Part shown: positions 1 through 6,721 of the stretch, one piece after another
Position numbering within the stretch: the stretch's first letter is position 1
Layout: each line of letters starts with the position of its first letter
Assembly: GCA_003243445.1 (NCBI GenBank)
Contig: QFQQ01000100.1
Coordinates: 1-17,537, forward strand
Length of the DNA: 17,537 nucleotides
DNA from: Citrobacter freundii
GTDB lineage: Bacteria > Bacteroidota > Bacteroidia > Chitinophagales > Chitinophagaceae
Direction: 5' to 3'
Made by a program: the position numbers and the translations under genes
Notes under the pieces: generated by a model
Seen by the model: only the letters and a program-made list of their open reading frames with translations
The model's database searches: none
Told to the model about the DNA's origin: nothing

Positions 1-27
1 AGGAATTGAATATTTCTCTATTTGCTT

Positions 28-106
28 GCGCAGATACGCAGATGACTCCCTTGTTTAACAGACCATCTGCGCATCTGCGGGTTTTATATCTGCGTAAATC
101 TGCGGG
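28..106. repeat. Intergenic word repeat with inverted arms (ATCTGCG family)
   Basis: Positions 28-44 and 64-80 form an inverted repeat with 15 of 17 positions matching across a 19-nt spacer. The arms are built from the word ATCTGCG or its complement CGCAGAT. Two more copies of the word in the same orientation as the right arm follow at about 88-104. The same word family (ATCYGCG) returns in the gap after 7670. The stretch 1-364 has no convincing gene apart from the start of the remnant at 341; it holds this repeat and the nested hairpin at 141-262. Confidence 0.7.
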
Positions 107-140
107 AACCTTACGCCATTCATAGATTTGAGTAACGATT

Positions 141-262
141 AGCCCCAAGGGGGAGACTTACCACCGCCTGAAATAAGAGATGTCAAATCGTATGAATACT
201 TATATTCTATGCGATTTGACTTCTCTTTCATGATAACTGTTCTAAGTCTCCCCCTTGGGGGG
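141..262. repeat. Nested inverted repeat, potential cruciform or long RNA hairpin
   Basis: The outer arms 143-160 and 243-260 are perfect 18-nt reverse complements, built around a run of C's or G's flanking TTGG. Inside them, 176-190 and 212-226 form a second inverted repeat with 14 of 15 matches, and the central 21 nt are themselves weakly self-complementary. The whole element can therefore fold into one long interrupted hairpin. It has no T-tract on one side typical of a simple terminator, and no gene ends immediately next to it. Its role is unknown. Confidence 0.75.
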
Positions 263-340
263 AGATTTAGAGGGGGCCCTACGCCAGCGAGCCAATAGCT
301 TTTCCTTAACTAAATGGTATTGACTTAACTTCAGCTATAA

Positions 341-607
341 GAAGATACCCGTAGAAGAAAGCCCTTGTCCACACTGACAGGCATTTCTGTGAATAAAACC
401 TATACACTGTTTTTAATGGTCTATGAGGGAAACTTATTGGTAAAAACCAATCGTAATACTCCGGTAGCGCTGAGACCCGCATCGGAAAAATTCTTTTTCA
501 TTAATAAAGAAACGCCTGTGGCCGTGGCGTTTATCAAACACTGTCAGCTGTATGGCATGATCAGCAACATGGATCTAATAGATGAATATAAAAAAACGAA
601 GTATTGA
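341..607 (+). pseudogene. Possible remnant of a serine-hydrolase C-terminal domain
   Basis: The frame is open from 341 (just after an in-frame TAA at 338-340) to the stop at 605-607. It has no ATG near its beginning; the only early start candidate is TTG at 365, which would give 80 residues. The translation reads like a beta-strand-rich tail: a short segment containing VYEGNLLVKT, then ALRPASEKFFF, then PVAVAFIKH, ending in a lysine-rich stretch. That order resembles the small beta domain that follows the catalytic domain in some serine beta-lactamase-like hydrolases, but the resemblance is by eye only. No catalytic domain lies upstream; instead there are repeats at 28-106 and 141-262. The simplest reading is a truncated remnant; a small genuine hypothetical protein with a TTG start cannot be excluded. 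Confidence 0.35.
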
Positions 608-713
608 GAGCCGTTAAGCCAACGGATATTTCACCCGTAAAAACCTTTAACAGGCAATATCCCGATTTCCTATCTTGACCACGTATTCAATTCCTGTATT
701 AAAAATCAATTGT

Positions 714-899
714 ATGAACAACCTCAACGCTTTTTACAAGATTGGTACTATAGGCATAATACTGACAATAGCACTGCATATCCTGTTATCCATCATGCTT
801 ACAAACACATCTGTACACACCAGCTTTGCTATTGTGTATCCAAGCTGGATCGCATTTTTTGTGATGGGACAGTTGGCGAAGAAGAAGAGTGAAGAGTGA
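714..899 (+). CDS. Small two-helix membrane protein, unknown function
   Basis: ATG at 714 gives 61 residues; an upstream in-frame TTG at 675 would add 13 but is less likely. After a short N-terminal stretch (MNNLNAFYK), residues about 9-27 form a hydrophobic helix rich in I and L. A second hydrophobic segment spans about 37-52 and includes SWIAFFVMG. The end is charged (KKKSEE), so both termini probably sit on the same side of the membrane with the lysine end inside. I do not recognise a family. No clear -7 promoter element or ribosome binding site precedes it. The stop at 897-899 is followed after 4 nt by the 7-bp word array at 904, and the next gene converges on it from the minus strand. 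It is supported mainly by its composition, so it could be a chance reading frame. Confidence 0.5.
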   Translation: MNNLNAFYKIGTIGIILTIALHILLSIMLTNTSVHTSFAIVYPSWIAFFVMGQLAKKKSEE

Positions 900-903
900 T
901 GTT

Positions 904-1071
904 CGATGATGGATGGTCGATGGTCGATGTTCGATGTTCGATGGCCGATGGCCGAATTCAAATTAGCCTATTTCTTATAATATCGAAAGCCTTACAATTA
1001 TAGTAAGGCTTTCGATATTATAAAGACTTTCGGCAACGAATTCGACCATCGACCATCGGTCATCGAACATC
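904..1071. repeat. Inverted 7-bp word arrays between convergent genes
   Basis: The left arm is seven consecutive 7-bp units from 904 to 952. They vary at the last two bases and appear in identical pairs: CGATGGT-like, then CGATGTT twice, then CGATGGC twice. The right arm at 1044-1071 has four 7-bp units (GACCATC twice, GGTCATC, GAACATC). Positions 926-959 and 1038-1071 are reverse complements at 30 of 34 positions. The loop holds the 21-bp hairpin at 975-1023. The arrays fill the gap almost exactly: they begin 4 nt after one stop codon and end 5 nt before the other. Confidence 0.85.
975..1023. terminator. Bidirectional hairpin terminator
   Basis: Positions 975-995 and 1003-1023 are perfect 21-nt reverse complements with a 7-nt loop. 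The stem base is A/T-rich on both sides and the core contains the GC-richer CGAAAGCCTTAC. It lies between the convergent genes ending at 899 (plus) and 1077 (minus), the position expected of a shared terminator. It sits at the centre of the larger word-repeat inverted structure, so a transcript from either side would fold into a still longer hairpin. The U-tract is short, so termination strength is uncertain. Confidence 0.75.
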
Positions 1072-1076
1072 CATTC

Positions 1077-2576
1077 TCAATAATCACGGATTTCCAAAAA
1101 TGCTTTCCCGATACAGGCCGTAATATCGCCCGCGATCATTGCTTCTTTGGATAGCTGTCCGGCGGCAAGATCACCGGCGAGACCGTGAAGATAAACACCT
1201 AAGACAGCGGCATCGGAGCCGGAGTAGCCCTGTGCAAGCAGACCGGTAAGCAAACCGGTGAGCACATCACCGCTTCCGCCGGTAGCCATGCCTGCATTGC
1301 CGGTCGAATTGAAAAAGCGACGGCCATCGGGCAATGCGATGAGCGTGTGATGCCCTTTGAGAATGATCACCATGCTGAGCTCCTTCGCTTTTGAGGACGC
1401 AAGCTGGTAGCGATCGAATTCGTTAGCCGTATCGCCAAATAAACGCTGGAATTCTTTGGGATGTGGTGTAAGGACCGATCCTTTCGGCACCATTGAAAGC
1501 AATTCAGGTTCCTTTGCAATACTGTTCAATGCATCCGCATCGAGCACAACCGGCAAACGATAACGCTCAAATATTTCACGAAGTAATGTTCTTGTTTCGG
1601 ACGCAGTGCCAAGACCAGGGCCAATACCGATCGCTTTGTAAATATCCAGCTCCATTTCGATCGTTGTGCTGATCGAATGATTTACGTCAGCACTCACCAT
1701 TACTTCGGGCAATGATGTCTGCATGATCTCATAACCGCAACGCGGAAGATGACAGGTGACCAAGCCTGCACCGCTTCGTAAACAAGCGGAGGCGGATAGA
1801 ACGGCAGCGCCGATCTTTCCAAAACTTCCTGCGATCATCAATGCATGACCATAAGTTCCTTTATGCCCGAAATCATTTCTTGGTTTGTAAAGCTGATGAA
1901 TGATCGCTTTATCCGTCAGCCAGGTATCAGTTTGCTCCTGTTCATAAAATTCGGGGTGCAGCCCAATAACCAGTATATGCACTTCGCCTGAATAAGGTGC
2001 ATTTTCCGCAGCGAGCAATGCCGGTTTGTATGTTTGAAAACTCAGTGTATGATCGGCCTTGATCACGGTATTCCCGGATGAAGACCGGTCGGCAAAAATG
2101 CCGCTGGGAAGATCGATTGAAATGATCGTTGCCCCGGATTGATTGATCTGGTTTACGAGATTGGCGGCCACACCTTCCAGTGCGCGGTTCAACCCGGAAC
2201 CCAATAATGCGTCAACGATAAGAGTTGAAAATGTGAGCCCGGCCAATGCTTCATCCGCCTGTATAAAACGGATCTCCACAGGAGATTGATGCAGCCGGGA
2301 AAGGTTCGCCTGGAAATCATCCGTGCCTTTGTGTCCAAACTCGAGAATGTAAACCGTGACTGGTCTGTCTGCAAGTAATCTTGCTATGGCCAGCCCATCA
2401 CCGCCATTGTTGCCTTTGCCACAAAAGATCGTGATCGCTTCATGGGGAAAATGCTGATCGATCCAGTTGGCAGATGCAGTAGCAGCTCTTTCCATCAGGT
2501 CGAGGGAAGAGACCGGCTCATGCTGGATCGTGTACTGATCCCACCGGCGGATCTGCTCTGCATTGAATATTTTCAC
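1077..2576 (-). CDS. nnr: Bifunctional NAD(P)HX epimerase / ADP-dependent NAD(P)HX dehydratase
   Basis: This 499-residue fused enzyme repairs hydrated NADH and NADPH. The N-terminal YjeF_N-type epimerase (about 1-215) interconverts the R and S hydrates. The C-terminal ribokinase-like dehydratase (about 225-499) restores the S form using ADP. Visible epimerase motifs are GKGNNGGDG (53-61), VDALLGSG (121-128) and IDLPSG (154-159). Visible dehydratase motifs are GTYGHALMIAGS (240-251), GIGPGLG (317-323), DADAL (346-350), LTPHPKEF (369-376), LKGHHT (406-411) and GNAGMATGGSGDVL (426-439). The length matches the usual fused form and nothing essential looks missing. The start is GTG at 2576; no in-frame ATG lies between it and the upstream stop. 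Only 4 nt separate it from the end of the beta-lactamase-like gene, so the two are probably cotranscribed from the promoter at 3884-3913. Confidence 0.95.
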   Translation of the reverse strand: MKIFNAEQIRRWDQYTIQHEPVSSLDLMERAATASANWIDQHFPHEAITIFCGKGNNGGDGLAIARLLADRPVTVYILEFGHKGTDDFQANLSRLHQSPVEIRFIQADEALAGLTFSTLIVDALLGSGLNRALEGVAANLVNQINQSGATIISIDLPSGIFADRSSSGNTVIKADHTLSFQTYKPALLAAENAPYSGEVHILVIGLHPEFYEQEQTDTWLTDKAIIHQLYKPRNDFGHKGTYGHALMIAGSFGKIGAAVLSASACLRSGAGLVTCHLPRCGYEIMQTSLPEVMVSADVNHSISTTIEMELDIYKAIGIGPGLGTASETRTLLREIFERYRLPVVLDADALNSIAKEPELLSMVPKGSVLTPHPKEFQRLFGDTANEFDRYQLASSKAKELSMVIILKGHHTLIALPDGRRFFNSTGNAGMATGGSGDVLTGLLTGLLAQGYSGSDAAVLGVYLHGLAGDLAAGQLSKEAMIAGDITACIGKAFLEIRDY

Positions 2577-2580
2577 AGTG

Positions 2581-3867
2581 TTATTTTTTCTTTTTTGAAC
2601 CGGCTTTCGAAGAAGCTGTTTGCCTCACACCCACTGTTTTTTTCACGGGTGCTTTCTTCTTTGCTTCAGTCTTTGGCCTGGGTTTGGATTTGGGTTCAGG
2701 AGCATTTTCGCCTTCCTCATCGCCATCATTTCCCTGCATATAGTTCCCGAAAATATCATAGCATTTATGCGCAGTATTGTAAATGTTCCGGTTAAACTTA
2801 TTGCCGAGAATGATCACTGTTGCCTTTTCATCCATCAGTCTTGCAAAGGCAGCATTGTAACCATGCCAGCGTCCGAAGTGATAGATCACTTTCTTTCCAT
2901 TCGGCATCATCAGCATCCGGAAGCCAAGGCCGTAGTTGTGAATGGATGGACGTTCCAGGCTGTAGGGAGCAAAGGCAGAATCGAGCCATTGCTTTCTGAG
3001 CAGTTGATCGGTGTACAAGGCCTGGTCCCATTTCAAAAGGTCCTGTGGTGTTGAATAGATATTCTTGTCGCCATAAGTGCCTTCAAGAAAATCATTATCC
3101 CAAACCGTGCCATTGTAATTGAATGAAGGAATGGTTTGACCCATCTTCTCCAAGGTGAATACAAATGTATGCTCCATGCGCAGGGGAGAGAAATATTTCA
3201 TTTGCATGTATTGGGGATATGGGATGCCGGTCACTTTTTCCATGATCATGGCGAGCAGCACAAAGTTTGTATTGCTATAGCTGAAGCGTTTGCCCGGGGC
3301 AAAGCTGCGAGGCGGTTTTTCCGTGTACAGTGCATTCAGCACGTCAGCATTGGTGACCTGTTTGCTCTTATCCCATTTCCCCTCTGACATAAAATAAAGA
3401 TAGTTGGGCATACCGCTTCTATGATTGAGGAGCATTTTCACAGTCACGCCCGGATATGGCAGGCCCGGAAAGAATCGTTGTATGGAATCCTCTAATGAGA
3501 TAAGGCTATCCTGCACAAGGCCGAGGATGGCAACTGCCATGAAGGTTTTACTGGTGGAGGCGATATGGATCGATGAAGTATCTGTGATGGGGTTTTTATG
3601 GCCAACATCGGAAAAGCCGGCATAGTGCTCATAGATCACGTTGCCATTTTTGGCGACGAGGATACCGCCGCTGAATCCGCGGCCGAGTAACATGCTGTCA
3701 AAGAAAGAAGTCAGGACCGATTTATAATGCTTCATCTCCTTTTCCGGAAGCGCACCGGGCACGGGAGCTTTATAGGCGGTGTCGGCAGTCTTCTCAGCGG
3801 TCGGGGTAGAGTTTTTGCAGCTATTCAACAGGGTCAGCAGGGCAAGGGCCAGTAAGATGTTTTTCAA
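2581..3867 (-). CDS. Serine hydrolase of the beta-lactamase / PBP-like family, lipoprotein
   Basis: The 428-residue protein starts with a lipoprotein signal peptide ending in TLLNSC (lipidated Cys17), so it should be anchored in the envelope. The class C beta-lactamase-like fold shows its three signatures: SxxK at S104-T-S-K107, YxN at Y197-S-N199, and a third-motif candidate HFG at 330-332. LLNHRSGMPNY (146-156) is also typical. The family includes peptidases, esterases and peptidoglycan-acting enzymes; the substrate cannot be told from sequence, and resistance should not be assumed. The last 48 residues are unusual: an acidic run (DGDEEGE) followed by a basic, low-complexity Lys/Ala/Pro tail ending in KKKK. 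The start is TTG at 3867, chosen because the signal peptide begins there and the promoter lies just upstream. It is the first gene of a probable unit with nnr. Confidence 0.9.
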   Translation of the reverse strand: MKNILLALALLTLLNSCKNSTPTAEKTADTAYKAPVPGALPEKEMKHYKSVLTSFFDSMLLGRGFSGGILVAKNGNVIYEHYAGFSDVGHKNPITDTSSIHIASTSKTFMAVAILGLVQDSLISLEDSIQRFFPGLPYPGVTVKMLLNHRSGMPNYLYFMSEGKWDKSKQVTNADVLNALYTEKPPRSFAPGKRFSYSNTNFVLLAMIMEKVTGIPYPQYMQMKYFSPLRMEHTFVFTLEKMGQTIPSFNYNGTVWDNDFLEGTYGDKNIYSTPQDLLKWDQALYTDQLLRKQWLDSAFAPYSLERPSIHNYGLGFRMLMMPNGKKVIYHFGRWHGYNAAFARLMDEKATVIILGNKFNRNIYNTAHKCYDIFGNYMQGNDGDEEGENAPEPKSKPRPKTEAKKKAPVKKTVGVRQTASSKAGSKKKK

Positions 3868-3883
3868 CCGGTATGTGTTTTTA

Positions 3884-3913
3884 CAAAAATAAACCTTACG
3901 GGTGTTTGAACAA
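3884..3913 (-). promoter_or_regulatory. Bacteroidota-type promoter for the serine hydrolase-nnr unit
   Basis: Reading the minus strand, TTG at 3913-3911 is followed by a 19-nt spacer and then TATTTTTG at 3891-3884. This fits the Bacteroidota -33/-7 pattern (TTG, about 19 nt, TAnnTTTG). The TTG start codon at 3867 lies 16 nt beyond the -7 element, leaving a leader of roughly 10 nt with no Shine-Dalgarno sequence. Confidence 0.65.
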
Positions 3914-3963
3914 GGCGTTAACTTTTCCCCAACAAGATTTTTATGGTGAAAAACGCGGGGTCG

Positions 3964-4074
3964 GTTGTCCGTTGCCCGTTGTCTGCAATGTTTACAAGAT
4001 GTCTGAATGAAGGTAGTGACTGTACTCTACAATAGTTATAGACTTCCTGACAACAGTCATGGACAACGGACAAC
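3964..4074. repeat. Inverted 7-bp word arrays between divergent genes
   Basis: The left arm is three consecutive 7-bp units at 3964-3984 (GTTGTCC, GTTGCCC, GTTGTCT). The right arm has GACAACA at 4049-4055, a 5-nt interruption, then GGACAAC twice at 4061-4074. Positions 3964-3977 and 4061-4074 are reverse complements at 13 of 14 positions, and the outer words are complementary as well. The structure lies between the divergent starts at 3867 and 4094. Its right arm ends 6 nt before the serA -7 element, so it occupies the region where a -33 element would be. Confidence 0.8.
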
Positions 4075-4080
4075 AAATCT

Positions 4081-4093
4081 TATATTTGCAAAT
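4081..4093 (+). promoter_or_regulatory. serA -7 element immediately upstream of the start codon
   Basis: TATATTTG at 4081-4088 is an exact match to the Bacteroidota -7 consensus TAnnTTTG. Only 5 nt (4089-4093) separate it from the ATG at 4094. If transcription starts the usual few bases after this element, the serA mRNA is leaderless or nearly so. No TTG or TTTG is found 17-21 nt upstream; that space is occupied by the repeat arm of GACAAC words. Confidence 0.65.
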
Positions 4094-5329
4094 ATGGCAG
4101 TCGAAAAAACTAGTTATCCGAAAGAGAAGATCAGGATCCTTTTCCTGGAAAATATCAGCGATCAGGCAGTTAAGAACTTTCAGTTGCAGGGTTATACCAA
4201 AGTTGAAAAGATCTCGAAGGCGCTTACAGAAGATGAGTTGATCAGGGAGATCAAAGACGTTCATATTCTCGGTATCCGTTCAAAAACACAGATCACACCA
4301 AAGGTGCTGGCCGCGGCGACGAAGCTGCAGGCGATCGGGTGTTTCTGTATCGGGGTGAACCAGGTGAACCTGGATGCGGCCACTAAAAATGGTGTTGTGG
4401 TATTTAACGCGCCTTATTCGAACACCCGTTCGGTTGCTGAGCTGGTGATCGGTTTAGCCATCATGCTGATCCGCCGTATACCTGATAAAAACAAAGCGGC
4501 GCATGAAGGCATCTGGATGAAGGAAGCAAAGGGCAGCTTTGAGCTGAGAGGAAAGACCCTTGGCATTATTGGTTATGGCAATATCGGCAGCCAGGTAAGC
4601 GTACTGGCGGAAGCGCTGGGTATGAAAGTGATCTTTTACGATGTGGAAACCAAGCTGCCTCTTGGCAATGCTTCCGACGGAAAGACGCTGAAAGATGTGC
4701 TGGGCAAAGCCGATGTGGTGACCATGCACGTGCCTGAAACACCACAGACAAAAAACATTATCAATAAAACCACTCTGAAGCAATTTAAAAAAGGAGCGAT
4801 CCTGATCAACTATGCGAGAGGCGAAGTGGTGGATCTTGATGCGCTGAGCAAATCATTGAAAGAAGGTCACCTGGCTGGTGCAGCCATAGACGTATTTCCC
4901 TGGGAACCAGAGAAGAATGGCGATCGCTTCGAAACACCTTTACAAAATCTGCCAAACGTGATCCTGACGCCGCATATCGGCGGCTCAACCGAGGAAGCGC
5001 AACAGAATATCGGAGAAGACGTGAGCGTGAAGTTGTTCAATTACCTGGAAAAAGGCATCACGTTCGGATCTCATTCTGTTCCCGCGCTGGCATTACCTCC
5101 GCAGGAACGTTCACACCGGATCCTGCACATACACAAGAACGTGCCGGGGGTGCTGTCGCAGATCAATACACAATTGTCAAAACATAATATCAATATCGTC
5201 GGGCAATATCTGAAAACGAATGAAGAGATCGGGTATGTGGTGCTGGATGTGGACAGGCAGCTTTCGAATAAGGCGGTTCAGTTGCTGAAGGATATTAAGG
5301 AGACGATAAAGGTGAGGATGCTTTACTGA
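4094..5329 (+). CDS. serA: D-3-phosphoglycerate dehydrogenase
   Basis: This enzyme oxidises 3-phosphoglycerate to 3-phosphohydroxypyruvate with NAD+, the first step of serine biosynthesis, in the cytoplasm. The 411-residue protein has the 410-residue E. coli SerA architecture. Visible features are the NAD-binding motif GIIGYGNIGSQ (157-167), NAPYSNTRSVAE (105-116), and the catalytic Arg242 (NYARGE), Glu271 (PWEPE) and His294 (TPHIGGS). A C-terminal ACT domain (about 341-411, beginning HRILHIHKNVPGVL) implies allosteric control by serine. The reading frame extends upstream to 4007, but the ATG at 4094 begins the conserved N-terminus (MAVEKTSYPKEKIRILFLENI) and lies just after a -7 element. The gene is monocistronic, with its own promoter and a strong terminator at 5337-5381. 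Confidence 0.97.
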   Translation: MAVEKTSYPKEKIRILFLENISDQAVKNFQLQGYTKVEKISKALTEDELIREIKDVHILGIRSKTQITPKVLAAATKLQAIGCFCIGVNQVNLDAATKNGVVVFNAPYSNTRSVAELVIGLAIMLIRRIPDKNKAAHEGIWMKEAKGSFELRGKTLGIIGYGNIGSQVSVLAEALGMKVIFYDVETKLPLGNASDGKTLKDVLGKADVVTMHVPETPQTKNIINKTTLKQFKKGAILINYARGEVVDLDALSKSLKEGHLAGAAIDVFPWEPEKNGDRFETPLQNLPNVILTPHIGGSTEEAQQNIGEDVSVKLFNYLEKGITFGSHSVPALALPPQERSHRILHIHKNVPGVLSQINTQLSKHNINIVGQYLKTNEEIGYVVLDVDRQLSNKAVQLLKDIKETIKVRMLY

Positions 5330-5336
5330 TAAATTC

Positions 5337-5381
5337 AGCATAAAAAAACAGGCAACTTTCCGTTGCCTGTTTTTTTATGCT
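5337..5381. terminator. Bidirectional intrinsic terminator after serA
   Basis: Positions 5337-5356 and 5362-5381 are perfect 20-nt reverse complements with a 5-nt loop. The stem core AACAGGCAAC is preceded by an A-run and followed by a T-run. In either direction the RNA would be a GC-richer hairpin followed by U's. It begins 7 nt after the serA stop and also faces the end of the minus-strand gene at 5463, so it should stop both transcripts. Confidence 0.92.
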
Positions 5382-5462
5382 CATAGATGGGATCGCCTTG
5401 CATGATGAAGAAAACTGGCGGCAGATCTTTCTCATTGGGAATATAAAATTTAAATAGTAGTG

Positions 5463-5960
5463 TTACGGGCAGGCAGACTTTCCATTAGATTTTTTCAGAT
5501 TAGCCATCGCTTCTTTGTGCCATTGGGAACGGCGATTGGGATTTCTCGCTGACTCAGCTTTCACATAATCGAGAAAGCAATCGAGCTGGTGATCAGTAAA
5601 ATCGATAAAAGGTGTCATAACTGATCCAAACTTTTCCTTTTGACAGAAATAATAGTTGTCGCTGTACATTGTTTTACCCGGATTGCGGATAAAATCCTTC
5701 AACGATTTGCGGTCGGGTTTTCTTTCTTCAAGACCAGCCAGGCCCGGGCCAGTTCTATCCTCAAAAAGTACATGACAGTTTCTGCATCTTTTTTCCAAAA
5801 CCATCCGGCCGGTATTGTAACACGCAGAATCGATAGGAGAAAAAATTTCTGAAGTAAATGAGTCGACTTCCGTGCGAGAGGGGCTACCTATTTTTCGGTC
5901 ATCATCATCGCAACTGATCAAGAGTATAAGTGGTATCAATACCAATAAATATCTTTTCAT
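5463..5960 (-). CDS. c-type cytochrome lipoprotein (monohaem)
   Basis: The 165-residue protein has a lipoprotein signal (LLISC, lipidated Cys17), followed by an acidic DDDD sorting-like stretch. It carries one haem c motif, CRNCH, at 59-63, with His63 as the proximal ligand. TGPGL (70-74) follows as in class I cytochromes, and Met115 in SVMTPF is the likely sixth ligand. It is therefore a periplasm-facing electron carrier tethered to a membrane. Additional cysteines at 47, 106, 128 and 164 are more than the family needs and could form disulphides. The partner is unknown; no oxidase or haem-lyase gene is nearby. The start is ATG at 5960, 20 nt after a -7 element. The gene faces serA and shares its terminator. 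Confidence 0.88.
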   Translation of the reverse strand: MKRYLLVLIPLILLISCDDDDRKIGSPSRTEVDSFTSEIFSPIDSACYNTGRMVLEKRCRNCHVLFEDRTGPGLAGLEERKPDRKSLKDFIRNPGKTMYSDNYYFCQKEKFGSVMTPFIDFTDHQLDCFLDYVKAESARNPNRRSQWHKEAMANLKKSNGKSACP

Positions 5961-5980
5961 CGGCAGTCAGGTTGGTCTGG

Positions 5981-5988
5981 CAAAGCTA
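5981..5988 (-). promoter_or_regulatory. -7 promoter element for the cytochrome lipoprotein gene
   Basis: On the minus strand, TAGCTTTG at 5988-5981 matches TAnnTTTG exactly. It lies 20 nt before the ATG at 5960. A TTTG occurs upstream, but at 15 nt, shorter than the usual spacing, so the -33 element is not clear. Confidence 0.5.
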
Positions 5989-6067
5989 AACGCGCTACAA
6001 GACCAAAAGTTTTAAAATGTCTTAGCTTTTTTTGACCTGAAACGCACAAATCTCAAAAACGCCTATA

Positions 6068-6133
6068 GACCGTAGAAAGACTATAGAAAGACCGTAGGAA
6101 GACCGAAGAAACAACGAGGAAGTACCGAAGAAA
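6068..6133. repeat. 11-bp imperfect tandem repeat, single orientation
   Basis: Four consecutive units of exactly 11 bp run from 6068 to 6111: GACCGTAGAAA, GACTATAGAAA, GACCGTAGGAA and GACCGAAGAAA. Two degenerate units of 10 and 12 bp follow, to 6133. No reverse-complement partner array was found within about 200 bp on either side, unlike most other repeats here. It lies upstream of the cytochrome gene and downstream of the HEAT-like gene, both on the minus strand. An 11-bp period is close to one helical turn. Confidence 0.8.
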
Positions 6134-6172
6134 AATGCATTTTACATCATACATCCAGGCGGCACCAGCTTG

Positions 6173-6682
6173 CTAAAGCTTCTTAAGGATCTTTTTTGCC
6201 CTGGACCTGAATGCAGCGGTTTCCGTGTCCATCCGTTCTTCAATGATCGTTTTCAGTTCCGGCCTGATCTCAGGATATAACTCAGAAAGATTTTCAAGAA
6301 CGGTCAGTGAAAATGCTTTTACAGCCGCTTTTTCCTGCGGATCCGCGATGTATTCAAAACAGAGATTCATCACCTGGCCCTGGAATTTTTCAGGGATCTG
6401 GATGTATTGAAACAACCGGATCGTATTCCGCCTGACGGCCGGATGTGTACCGGTGCGCTCCAGGTTTTTTATAAGACGGGGAAGATGTTTCCTGATCATT
6501 TCCGGATGCGCTTCGGCCACATAGCTCATTGGCCAGGCAGCCAGCTGCACAATACGGTATTCATCTTTCAGGAAAAGTTCTATCAATTCTGCAAACCGGA
6601 CAGGCGAATCACCGATCCATTTCACCACTTTAAGACAGTTGGATTTGGAATGTTCCCTGAGGAGTTGCTCGCGAAGATTCAT
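6173..6682 (-). CDS. Small HEAT-repeat-like helical protein
   Basis: ATG at 6682 gives 169 residues. The open frame continues upstream to 6967, but that part overlaps the divergent gene at 6747 on the other strand and looks non-coding. The protein is almost wholly helical, with successive amphipathic helices separated by short turns containing P and D. Examples are AELIELFLKDEYRIVQLAAWPMS (49-55 is its acidic core), HPEMIRKHLPRLIKNLE and HPAVRRNTIRLFQYI. This pattern is typical of HEAT-type repeats, which usually bind proteins. There is no signal peptide, so it should be cytoplasmic. It ends with a basic RAKKILKKL tail. The specific function is unknown, and no partner is suggested by the neighbours. 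Confidence 0.75.
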   Translation of the reverse strand: MNLREQLLREHSKSNCLKVVKWIGDSPVRFAELIELFLKDEYRIVQLAAWPMSYVAEAHPEMIRKHLPRLIKNLERTGTHPAVRRNTIRLFQYIQIPEKFQGQVMNLCFEYIADPQEKAAVKAFSLTVLENLSELYPEIRPELKTIIEERMDTETAAFRSRAKKILKKL

Positions 6683-6692
6683 GGTGAATAGA

Positions 6693-6700
6693 TAAATTTG
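6693..6700 (+). promoter_or_regulatory. -7 element upstream of the SAM hydroxide adenosyltransferase-like gene
   Basis: TAAATTTG at 6693-6700 is an exact TAnnTTTG match, 46 nt before the ATG at 6747. The predicted leader of about 40 nt contains the 7-bp word array at 6722-6749. The divergent gene starts at 6682, so both promoters are packed into 64 bp. Confidence 0.45.
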
Positions 6701-6721
6701 GGACCAAAGCGTTTCAACGTA

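Noticed and set aside
611..625. Terminator after the remnant
   Set aside because: The stem is only 5 bp (CCGTT/AACGG) with no T-tract.
904..1071. Insertion sequence or MITE ends
   Set aside because: No transposase and no target-site duplication are visible, and the arms are tandem units that differ from those at other loci.
2581..3867. Antibiotic-resistance beta-lactamase
   Set aside because: The motifs place it in the broad serine hydrolase family; nothing shows activity on beta-lactams.
4007..4093. Upstream extension of SerA from ATG 4007
   Set aside because: This part is made of the word-repeat region and the -7 element; the conserved N-terminus begins at 4094.
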